A DNA stretch of 64,000 bases from Rhipidocladum racemiflorum (lineage: Eukaryota; Streptophyta; Magnoliopsida; Poales; Poaceae). The stretch spans positions 67,127,836 to 67,191,835 of the forward strand of contig CM070583.1 in NCBI GenBank assembly GCA_036346355.1. Reading direction: 5' to 3'. Of the stretch, positions 46,361 to 55,928 are shown in pieces. Under the pieces are notes generated by a model. The model ran no database searches, was not told the DNA's origin, and was given only the letters and a program-made list of their open reading frames with translations. Both the position numbers and the translations under genes were made by a program. Position 1 is the first letter of the stretch; the number at the start of each line of letters is the position of its first letter.

Positions 46361-47359
46361 CTAAGCTTGAGCTCCTACATTGCCGGTAGGGGCTGGTCCA
46401 GTCGGACGAGGGGCGGACATTGGGGTCCTTGGCGGATTGGCGAGTGGCGGCTTTCTGGCTCTTTGTTGGAAGGTACGAGGTCTTGAGCTGCTAGCACCCC
46501 GTTGATTCTGGAACATCATCTTCCTCTTCCTGGTCTCGAAGAGCTGGCGCTGGGCATCCTCTTGGATCAGCGCTTTATTAACCATGTGTTGAAACGACGG
46601 AAAGTCGTTCGACACCAGCTGAACCTTGATACTGGGATCAAGGCCTTCCATGAAGCGCCATATCTTGGCCTCATCAGTCGCCACATCAACGGCGACATCT
46701 GGGACAATTTGCGTGAACCGGCTCGGATACTCAGCCGACAAGTTCCCTGCTTGAAGCTTGTGAAACTCACGCCTTTTCATCTCCATAATCCCCTTGGGAA
46801 TATGGGTAGCTCTGAAAACTTCAACAAACTCCTCCCAGCCAATATTCTGAGGGTTGGCGTGGGCAGCACAGTAGTTCTCCCACCAGCTTGCTGCGGTCCC
46901 CTTAAGCTGGTGAGACGCACACCTGACACTCTCAAAGTCATCACACTGTGCCAGGTGAAGCTTCCTCTCTACTTCCTTCAGCCAGTCATCCGCCTCCAGC
47001 GGATCAACAGCTCCCGCAAACGTGGGAGGTCTCGTTCTCATGAATTCCCCAAACTTTGACTGGGGCTGCTCGGCGGCGGCTGGTGCAGCTTGAGGCTGGT
47101 TCATCAAGTTCTGAGCCAGAGCCTGCAAGATCTGGAACTGCATAGCCATCATCTGCTCCATATTAGGCGACTGCGCGGGCGGTGGCGGTGGGGGTGGGTC
47201 CTGCTGAGCTGCGGGTTGCTGAACGTGTTCTGCTCCCAGCTGCTGAGGTGGCTCCACAAATGCTTCTTCCTGAAAGTGCACCTGTCCTCGGGCACATTCT
47301 CGGCCTCTACCACGGCCTCCTAGTCTTCCGCGACCACGACCACGACCAGGGTTCTCCAT
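46361..47359 (-). CDS. Gypsy A gag (capsid part)
   Basis: Retrotransposon Gag. I chose the Met at 47359, which opens MENPGRGRGRGRLGG. The upstream open frame (to 47539) is hydrophobic and unlike gag. An Arg/Gly-rich N-terminus and Pro/Gln-rich region precede the capsid-like domain, with PPTFAGAVDPLEADDWL, LKGTAASWWENY and FHKLQAGNLSAEYPSRF blocks typical of the Retrotrans_gag family. It ends at a TAG (46363-46361). The same frame continues five codons later into the zinc knuckle ORF, so either the stop is a mutation or it is read through at low level. The protein would assemble the virus-like particle. Confidence 0.85.
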   Translation of the reverse strand: MENPGRGRGRGRLGGRGRGRECARGQVHFQEEAFVEPPQQLGAEHVQQPAAQQDPPPPPPPAQSPNMEQMMAMQFQILQALAQNLMNQPQAAPAAAEQPQSKFGEFMRTRPPTFAGAVDPLEADDWLKEVERKLHLAQCDDFESVRCASHQLKGTAASWWENYCAAHANPQNIGWEEFVEVFRATHIPKGIMEMKRREFHKLQAGNLSAEYPSRFTQIVPDVAVDVATDEAKIWRFMEGLDPSIKVQLVSNDFPSFQHMVNKALIQEDAQRQLFETRKRKMMFQNQRGASSSRPRTFQQRARKPPLANPPRTPMSAPRPTGPAPTGNVGAQA

Positions 47360-47631
47360 CTGCACAAGGTGGTCAAGCAATAGGAAAGAGGGAAAAGCAC
47401 AGGTAAGCAACAGGGGCTTAAACCACATCCTCCACAGCAAGAGCACAACCACAAAAGCACCCCACAAGAGCACACAACAGAAGGGAAAACCAACTGAACT
47501 CCAATTAAAACAAAATAGTTTTGGGGCTGGCTGTATCACAACTGCCTAAGGGCACGATACAGTCCAACAAACTCTTATTTATCGTTCTAATACGATCACA
47601 GAACAAAGTAAAGGTCCTTCAGGCTAGACAA

Positions 47632-48397
47632 CTAGTCACTCTCGTCGCTCGCAGCGCCACGCGGGGACGGATCCTCCTCCTCCTCCTCGCTCCTGCTGCG
47701 GGAAGGCGAAGCAGCTGCCGAAGGTCCTGCTCCTCCGGAAGCGGTCAAGAACCCCAACGGCGACTGGGGACGGACTGACTTGCGCGCCTGGCAACGAAGC
47801 CTCAGACCCTGACGACGCTTGGCGGGCGGAACATCCATCGGTATGTCGCGGATCGGCGGGTACTGCAGGCCGGTGGTGGCGGTGGCGGGCGTCTGCCTCT
47901 CCTCCTCGCGCTGTCGTATCCTCTCCCTCGGGTCCTTCAGGTGCCGACGCTGCCTCGGCATCTCGTCGGTCAACCGCCGCGTGGCGTCGTCGAGCCTGGA
48001 TGAGTGACCCTGGTGCACCACGGTCGGGTCGACCTCGATCCAAACTCCAAAGCAGTGTACATCCCCGAATCGAAACAGGGAAACAAGCGATGCGGGTGTC
48101 CTCCAAGCGATCACGGTAGCTATGCCCCAACATGAGGATAGCCTTTCTGGCCGCGTCCTGCAAAGCGTACGCCAGAATCGACCGCTCGGCTGTGAAGTAG
48201 AAGGGTCGGTCCTCCTCGCGAACCCTGCTTCTCGCGAAGACCAGCAGGCGGACCTGCCACAAGTCCTGGCTAAGACCAGTAATAAACTGGTACTGATACT
48301 CAGGACTATGGGGAAACCCCAACTCTGCGCAAAGCATCAGCGACAGCTCCTGGCAGAAGCCTCCAGTCTGAGCGGCAAAGGTGGTGGTAACCGGCAT
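47632..48397 (-). CDS. Extra ORF of Gypsy A between primer site and gag
   Basis: Sense ORF upstream of gag. The 48397-47636 frame gives 253 residues opening MPVTTTFAAQTGGFCQEL, with a compositionally normal first 110 residues (ELGFPHSPEYQYQF; RSILAYALQDAARKAI). After about residue 112 it turns Arg/Gly-rich and unnatural. A second frame, 48114-47632, takes over at the same point with FRFGDVHCFGVWIEVDPTVV, a basic stretch and a Glu/Ser-rich acidic tail, which looks like the true C-terminus. I infer one protein of about 250 residues broken by a frameshift near 48065. I recall similar unnamed ORFs in other grass elements but no function. Alternatives: accidental ORF in a GC-rich leader. Confidence 0.6.
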
Positions 48398-48580
48398 CTA
48401 CAAATTTTGAAACCAAGGTGGGATTAGTAACAAATTTTAACAAAGGACGAAACAAGAGTAAGACACTAAGACAGGAGAGATAGAAGCAAAGGAACTTAAC
48501 TTTTTGTAAATACGTTTTTATAAAAATATAAGTCCTTAAGGCTTTGCCAGGCTAACTAGGTCACGTCCTACGGTCGTCCA

Positions 48581-48593
48581 GGCTCTGATACCA
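48581..48593 (-). other. Primer-binding site of Gypsy A
   Basis: The minus strand reads TGGTATCAGAGCC four bases after the 5' LTR. This is the standard initiator-tRNA-Met site. Confidence 0.93.
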
Positions 48594-48597
48594 CCGC

Positions 48598-51500
48598 TGT
48601 GAGACCCCGGATCGGCTATCCGAAATCTCCTGTGCATTTCCGTACTAGTCCCAGATCAGTAGCTAGTACACACAGTCACAGTGATACTTCATTGCCGAAC
48701 ATAACGAAACTTGTATTATAAATATTCAAGTATGGGCCACATGGCCACTTATTACAATACTCGGTCTAAAGACCGGAAACAAAGCAGCGGAAACAAAAAG
48801 CGAAACGGGCAGACGCCAAAACGCCACAGGCGACGACTAGGAACGCGACTAGTCCTCCTGGCAGCCTTCCTCGTACTCCTCCGCGTAGAACTCGCCCTCC
48901 TCAGTCGCATCTTGATAATTTTCTGATGATGACATGTTGGTGTAGCACGTGAGTACAAACGTACTCAGCAAGTCTGGGAAAATATGCTTATGTGGGCTTT
49001 CCAAAGGAAGCTTAGTAGGGTTCATTTGCATGAAGCTAGATTTTATTAAATCATACTTAGGTAATAGCATCTCACAAAGCAACTTTTCACAATTCTTTTT
49101 AATCATTGAATTATGTAATAGCGTAGTGAGGTTCTATCCACCATCACCAATATAAAAGGCTCTATCCGCCAGATTTTAAAGGATCAGGGTTAATCAGGTG
49201 ACTCCATCCGTCAAATACAAACACAGGTTCTTTCCACCTGGTTGGCTCTATCTGCCAAATCACATCCGAGAGTTCTAACCACTCCCGAACCCCAAAACAA
49301 AACATTTTTCCATTTTTAAAACAAAACCAAAGTCTACCAATATGAAAGCATTCCTTGCTTTTGCCTTTGACCGCAGGCGCGGCTATTTGAATAGTTTTAA
49401 CTCTGCAGAGGTGTACAACTTTACCCACAAGACACGATCATCTCTTAATGCCAAGCTATTAACACACTTCCTTTGGTGTGCCGGCGGAGAGATCGTGACA
49501 AGGCCGTTACAATGCTTCCACCTAGCTAGACCCACCTGGCCGAGGTTTCACCATTTGTTAGGGTTCAAGCGCCTTGATCTGAAGCCCCCTCTTGCGCCGT
49601 GTGAGGAAAACAACAACAACAACAACAAGGCCTCCTTCCGGCTCTCACACAACAACCGAGTGGTGAGTCTAAACTAGGCTTCTACAAATTAGTGGGCCAG
49701 GTCGTACCATTATAGACATGTGGTAGTACGGTGTTGCTTAAAATGGCAATCACAAGCGTCGGTCCTTATATGACTTGGGGCGGTACTTGCACAATAGGAT
49801 CAAGACTCGATCCGCTCCCACCCGACATACCAATCCGCCCAAGTCCAAACCAGTTTTCATTTTTATTTTATTTTGGAAAAACAGTATCAAACCAATTATA
49901 AAACCTTTCAAGTCATTTTGTTAATCATTCATTTTTGAGAAATCCCTCCCATGGGTTAACTTCATCGATAAAGATCCTAAGCAAGTCTACCGTACTACAA
50001 TCAAGGGATACCATATAAGCGTAAGCATGGTATAAGCAATGTCCTAGGGTTACAAGTAATATGGTTGTCGATATCAAAGAGAGGTAATCACAATTTGGAT
50101 TAGCTAAGTCCTTATATTTGAGATACGACTTAAAACATAGCATGCAAGTTTATAAAGCATTTAAACACATTTGAAAACGTAGGATCAAAATGCGTCAAAG
50201 GGACTTGCCTTCTGTCGTGAGTAGGTCGTCGTACGCAGCAGAACCGGGCCAAGTGGCGGGTCGCGTTGGCGCTCTCGACTACGCGCAAAACGAGGCAATA
50301 AATAAATAACAGAAAATAAATAAAATCTAAAAATTACAAAAATAATACTGGCAGGTAGATCTTGATTTTAGATGAATTTAGAAATTTGAATGAGATCAAT
50401 CGGAGTTCGGACGAGAAAGTTATGAGCTTCCGAAGTTTGAATTTCGAATAAATCGAAAACCGGGAATATTCCCGGAATATCCCGTTTTGACCGAGTCAAC
50501 GTTTGACTGCGCTTTGACCAAACTTTGACTGGCCAAGAGAGTATGATAGGTGGGACCCACGCGTCATAGAGAGAGGGAGAAGGCTTCCTCAAGAAGCTTC
50601 TCTGATTCCCATGCATGAGAGAGAAAAAGAAAGAGAGAGAGAGAGAGTTCACAGGAGAGAGAGAGGGGGCGCCGGTGGGGCTCCGGCGGCGGGGCGGCGA
50701 GGTCGCCGGCGGGGTGGCAGCGGCAGCGGCAATGCGGCAGCGGCGGTCGCCGGCGGCGATGCGCCGGCCGGCAGTTGATGAAGCGAGCGAGCTTCGGCCG
50801 GCGCCGTCTTGGCAGCGTGGCGGCGGCGGCGGCGCCAGCCGGCAGCCGGCGGCAGCGGCAGCCAGCGCGGCAGAAGCGGCGGCAGCAGCGAGGCTTCGCC
50901 GTGGCGAAGCGGCCGGCCACACACATGCACACACGCACACAGAGAGCCCAAAAAAAATGAAAAAGAGCACATCTCCTCCAAAATTCGGATTTTGAGCCCA
51001 TTTTTGCATGAAATTGTCCCAAACAAAAGGCTAGATCATTTAGATAACATCCTTAGCAACCTATAACCGGAAGGAAATGAACTAAAACTCACCGGAGTGG
51101 ATGAATCAACGACGAACGCGAAGAACACCGAAAAAGCGGCACCTCGTCGGTTTTCTTGAGCTAGAGATTGAATGGAGGGGAGTTGCCAAAGGAGGATCAT
51201 ATCACCGGGAAGAGGGCTTTTATACGGTGAGATTGGAAGTGGTGGCGCGGTGTTTGGACGAGAAACGACCGAGTTATGAGCAATTAAAGCCATGAGGGCC
51301 GTTTTCGGTTTTTGGGCGCCCGTGCAAATTCCGGCGAGCTCTCCGGCGAGGGGTGGTGGGGGATGCGAAGAGGGTGACGCTCCGAATCCAACGCAACCGG
51401 CCGTTCGTCGATTGGAGTTACGTGGAGGGAGTTAGGAGTGATTAAAGAGAGCTTCCTCCATTTTTGCAAGCTTGAAGCTTCATCCCCCATGCATGGCTAG

Positions 51501-52028
51501 AGGTTGAAGATGACACTATTCATGTGCCACGTGTCACTCCCTCATTGGCCCTCTTTTACGTAAACGGTCCGCCCTAGAGAAAAATTAGGAAAAATGGCCT
51601 AAAAATTCTGGAAAAATTCCTAGAGCCATTTTAGAATATTTGGAACTCAATGGGATTGGTTTGGTTGAATTTGGATGAAATTTGTGGAATTTAATATTCG
51701 GAGTTTAATCATGCATTTAACAAAAGCCGCGCGAGATAAAATAGGAACGGAGGTCCAAAAATTCGGGGATAAATTCCTAAAATCATTTAGAAATATTTGG
51801 AACATTTTAGAAGTGGTTTGGAGATTTTTGGAGCATTTGTGGACTCGGGTGAATTTTTGGGTACCGGCGGGACTGGAAAATCCGATTTTTCGACCGGAAG
51901 GGAATTGAATCGTGATTTTGGGTTGGTTTGGATGCCAGGTTAATATAAACACCAATGAAACTCCAACTTTTGAATTACTTTATTTAAATTAGGTTTTTCT
52001 TCCAGAAGGCGAAAAAAAGGATGTTACA
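48598..52028 (-). repeat. 5' LTR of Gypsy A (3431 bp)
   Basis: TGTAACATCC at 52028 to CTCACA at 48598. It would carry the element's promoter. Differences from the other LTR are clustered rather than spread. Confidence 0.95.
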
Positions 52029-52033
52029 CCCCA

Positions 52034-52300
52034 TACGATTTTAAGGTATACATGCAAGGACAACCCCTTGTCCCTCCCCACGAATTGAGTGCTCTGTACA
52101 AGTGCAGTCGCTGAATGCGACCGAGTGTCAAGTCAATTTTACTGTTCAATATCGAGGGGGACATTTTCACCACCAGGACCATGGGACATTCCCAGTGGGT
52201 TTCGAGGATCTATTCCGTTTGTACAAACTGAAAGTCATTGATATTTCTACTGTACGAACCTGGACACTGTGAGTATTGCACCAAATAGCATGAGCCTATG
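52034..52300 (+). pseudogene. CACTA remnant, continuation after Gypsy A
   Basis: Frames read FKVYMQGQPLVPPHELSALY and then, after a shift, VGFEDLFRLYKLKVIDIS. This resembles the region preceding the Ulp1-like part of grass CACTA proteins. The repeated CCCCA on both sides of Gypsy A shows it was contiguous with 37306-39300. Stops and frameshifts are present. Confidence 0.6.
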
Positions 52301-52634
52301 ACTGTTAAAGGATTTTGTATTATGTTTTTTAACAATTGACACGAGTTGTATGATAATGAGGAAGCGAGCCACTACGGATCGATATCCATTCGATATTCAT
52401 GGGGTTCTTTCACGTGTGGACCTAAATACACTTATTTTTGTCCTAAAAAAAGTGTAAATGCAGATCCACAAGTATGGAAATGTTTTTTTAGCTACTTTTC
52501 TTTTGCTAATGAACAACTGCTGAGTCTGTCTAAATATGAAATTAACGGAACTCCTTTTTGTGGATTGCCGCTCATAGGTTCTCTTCCAGTCGTTTTAGTA
52601 AGCATCTTTTGTTCTATGGATTCTTGTGTTACAA
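52301..52634. other. Unassigned stretch between CACTA remnant and Gypsy B
   Basis: About 330 bp with one 110-codon ORF (52346-52678) that runs into LTR sequence and has no recognisable domain. It may be further CACTA sequence. Confidence 0.35.
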
Positions 52635-53108
52635 GATTTCTCAAAGTATTTTCCAGAATTTTTCTGGGATTTTTCTAATTATTTTGTTATTTTTCTTGAA
52701 TTATTTGAATTTCTAGAAATTATTTTGAATATTAAATCGCTGGAAAATTCGAATCGGTTTTACTATTCCTCCTACCGAACCCGAGTCAGACTCGAGTCGA
52801 GTCCGACTCGAGTCCGACCCGAGCCCAACCTAACTCTAACCGCACGACCGTTGGATCGAGATCCAATGGCCAAGATTGCGCCACGTCACCCACGTGGGAT
52901 TCGGATCCGACTCGGCCGCGCCCGTGCGATCTGAGCCGTTGATCGCGGACACATGGACGGTTGCGATGCAGCCATGTCACCTCTCCAAGTCCTCGTCGGA
53001 CTCCGCCGCCGCAGCCTAGTGGGCCTCGTTTCGCGCGAGATTCACGGAAGCCGAGGCCCCTATTTAATGCGCCGCCGCCAACATGAAGCCCTCTTCCGTG
53101 CGCACCTG
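52635..53108 (+). repeat. Fragment of the Gypsy B 5' LTR
   Basis: Matches 54394-54860 of the 3' LTR with scattered differences, including the ATCGAGATCCAA palindrome half and the ATTTAATGCGCCGCCG block. The first about 180 bp and the last about 3 kb of the LTR are missing. Confidence 0.88.
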
Positions 53109-54174
53109 AGTGGAAGTGGGAGGAAATCAGGATGGATTTCATTACCGGTTTACCTAAGACTCAAGGAGGGTATGACTCCATATGGGTTATAGTGGATCGC
53201 TTGATTAAGGTCGCCCATTTTATCCCTGTGAAGACCACTTATTCGGGAGACAAATTAGCGAAGTTGTATATGACCAGAATTGTTTGCCTGCACGGAGTGC
53301 CGAAGAAGATTGTATCAGACGGATGTACCCAATTTACCTCGAGGTTTTGGAATAAGTTGCATTAAGCCATGGGGACCCGTTTGAACTTCAGTACCGCATA
53401 TCACCCGCAGACGGATGGTCAGACTGAAAGAGTTAACCAGATTTTGGAGGATATGCTAAGAGCTTGTGCATTGGCTTATGCTACCTCTTGGGATAAGAGT
53501 CTGTCGTATGCTGAGTTCAGCTACAATAACAGTTATCAAGCCAGTCTACAGATGTCACCTTTTGAGGCACTGTATGGTCGACCTTGTCGAACGCCGTTGA
53601 ACTGGAATGAGATAGGTGAACGCGTGTCTATGGGCCGGACATTCTTCAAGAAGCCGAAGAGCAGATTGCCATGATCCAGGAAAGACTGAAGATAGCTCAG
53701 TCAAGACAGAAAAGTTACGCGGACAACCGTCGCCGAGACTTGAGCTTTGAACCGGAGGATTTCGTGTACCTTAGGGTTACACCTCTCAAGGGAGTTAAGA
53801 GGTTCCACGCCAAAGGAAAACTTGCACCGCGTTATGTTGGACCATTTAAGATTTTGAGCCGCAGGGGCGAAGTTTCTTACCAGTTGGAGTTACCGCAGTC
53901 GTTGGCAGGAGTGCATGATGTGTTCCATGTATCACAACTGAAGAAGTTTCTTCGGGTACCAGATGAGCAGACACCGTTAGAGTCAATAGAGCTGCAAGAG
54001 GATCTTACCTACAAGGAGCACCCCGTGAAGATTCTGGATACCATGGATCGAGAGACAAGAAATAAATCAACCCATTTCTGCAGAATCCAATGGAGTGACC
54101 ATACAGAAAGTGAAGCAACTTGGGAGCACGATGAGGATTTGAAGAAAGAGTTTCCGAACCTATTCCTTAGTTAG
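53109..54174 (+). pseudogene. Gypsy B integrase and chromodomain remnant
   Basis: Starts in the integrase core at EWKWEEIRMDFITGLPKT. First Asp is in MDFI and second Asp in VSDG (53304-53330); the Glu is in DGQTERVNQ. The C-terminal integrase, then a chromodomain (CRIQW, EATWEHDEDL), end with TAG at 54172. A TAA stop interrupts at 53362 and a frame change at about 53640-53670. It is homologous to but distinct from Gypsy A pol. Without the upstream domains it is inert. Confidence 0.92.
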
Positions 54175-54202
54175 CCCTGAATCTTAGGGTCGAGATTCTG
54201 TT

Positions 54203-54216
54203 AAGGGGGGGAGGTT
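54203..54216 (+). other. Polypurine tract of Gypsy B
   Basis: AAGGGGGGGAGGTT directly precedes the LTR start TGTAACACCCC. Confidence 0.9.
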
Positions 54217-55220
54217 TGTAACACCCCAATTTTGTTTTGCTTTTCATGAATTTGAATGTCATTTTGCACTTTTGTGATTTTTGTGAATTTTCTGGAATTT
54301 ATTTGGATTTAATTTGAATTTATTCCCCTTTGAAATAATTAAAGAATTAAAAGTTTTAAATAAAATTTTATTGGAAATAATTTATTTGAGTCCAAAATGT
54401 CTCAGTATTTACCAGAATTTTTCTGGGATTTTTCTAATTATTTTGCTATTTTTCTTGAATTATTTGAATTTCTAGAAATTATTTTGAATATTAAATCACT
54501 GGAAAAATCGAATCGGTTTTACTATTCCTCCGACCGAACCTGAGACATACTCGAGTCCGAGTCCGACCCGAGGCCAACCTAACCCTAACCGCGCGACCAT
54601 TGGATCGAGATCCAACGACCGAGATTGCGCCACGTCGCCCACGTGGGATCCGGATCCGACTCAGCATTGCCCGTGCGATCTGAGCCGTCGATCGCGGACA
54701 CGTGGGCAGTTGCGATGCAGCCACGTCACCTCTCCGAGTCCTCGTCGGACTCCGCCGCCGCAGCCGAGCGGGCCTCGTTTCGTGTGAGATTCACGGAAGC
54801 TGAGGCCCCTATTTAATGCGCCGCCGCCGCCAACGTGAAGCCCTCTTCGGTGCGCACCTTTTGCCCCAACCCACGCCGGCCAAGCCGCTGCCGCCAGCCC
54901 GCAAAAGCTCGCCGAAATTGGAGGTTAGGTCCGTCGCGGTTTCCATCGTTTTCCACCGTCTTCCGCCGTTCTCCGCCGTGTGGGTGCCCAGATCCGGAAC
55001 CGCCACGTCGAGCCGCGTCAGAGGGTACCATCCACTTCACCGGAGCACGCCCGCAACGCCGCTCCCCGTGTCGTCATCTTCGTCTCCGATGGCCTCTGCT
55101 CCGCCGTGCCATCGCCGACCCCACGAGCTCCGTCAACTGTTGGATCTTCATCGCACGGCCGAGGTTCGTCCACGTCGTCCCCGTGTAAATCCACGTTTCG
55201 GTGTTTAGATCTGTTCTCAA

Positions 55221-55560
55221 CCGTTGGATCTAGATCCAACGGCTTAGATTAAGTCACGTAGCCCGTAACCGCACCATGCTAGGGTAGATCTCAGCCGTTA
55301 GATCTAGATCGTATGGTTAGGGTTAACCCACGTTGTAGCGTTAGATGCAATCCCAGTCGTTCAATCGAGATCGAACGGCGAGGATCGAGCCACGCGTCGC
55401 CACCCGGTTCATGCTACGTCACCCCCTTGACGCGATGAAACCCGATTGGATCTCGACCGTCCGATCTAAATCGAACGGTCCAGATCAACCGCGTTGTCCT
55501 CAACGTGTGAGAGCCAGATCCAATCTGGATCGTTGATTTTTAAATCGACGGCCCAGATCA
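55221..55560. promoter_or_regulatory. Array of diverged palindromes in the Gypsy B LTR
   Basis: A perfect 22-bp palindrome at 55221-55242 has half-site CCGTTGGATCT. Decayed versions follow at 55295-55316, 55357-55378, 55455-55480 and about 55530-55552. Each is followed by AGATYNANCC and usually ACG(T/C). Spacing is roughly 60-100 bp. Confidence 0.7.
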
Positions 55561-55617
55561 AGCCACGTGCCCGGGAGGCGGACCGATGCGGTCAACCGAG
55601 CCGCGCTCGGTCATCGC

Positions 55618-55928
55618 TGACGTCAGCGTGGGGCCCGCGTGTCAGCGGCTGGCCCAATGGCACCATGACGTCATTCGTGATGTCATGATGACGTCACGGT
55701 GGGGCCCGCGTGTTAGTACCATCGACCGAGCGTGATGACGTCAGCAGCTGACGTCATCCAGTGGGTCCCACGTGTCAGTGACACGTGCACCCGTGGACCG
55801 GGTCCATGGTGGACCGAAATCGAACCGTGGACTGAGTCCATGGACCGGATGACGCAATGCTGACGTCATATTTCGATTTTTCAATAGAAAAATAATTCGG
55901 TGGAAATTCAAATTCCATGCTGACGTCA
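55618..55928. promoter_or_regulatory. Cluster of seven TGACGTCA sites in the Gypsy B LTR
   Basis: Exact 8-bp TGACGTCA occurs at 55618, 55666, 55689, 55736, 55749, 55861 and 55921. An inverted pair of CACGTG boxes lies at 55769-55787 (CACGTGTCA, G, TGACACGTG). These are binding sites of plant bZIP factors (TGA and G-box classes). The density is far above chance and suggests an LTR enhancer. Confidence 0.8.

Larger units (their letters stand above)
39306..52028 (-). mobile_element. Gypsy A: complete Tekay-type chromovirus, target duplication CCCCA
   Basis: A 12.7-kb minus-strand element flanked by CCCCA at 39301-39305 and 52029-52033, inserted in the CACTA remnant. Transcription order: 5' LTR 52028-48598, Met primer site 48593-48581, extra ORF 48397-47636, gag 47359-46361, zinc knuckle/protease 46345-45767, RT/RNase H/integrase/chromodomain 45810-42769, polypurine tract about 42773-42757, 3' LTR 42756-39306. 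The C-terminal chromodomain and long LTRs fit the Tekay/Del clade (RIRE3-like in rice). An in-frame amber codon and one frame change interrupt an otherwise well-kept polyprotein, so this copy is structurally complete but probably not autonomous. Confidence 0.97.
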
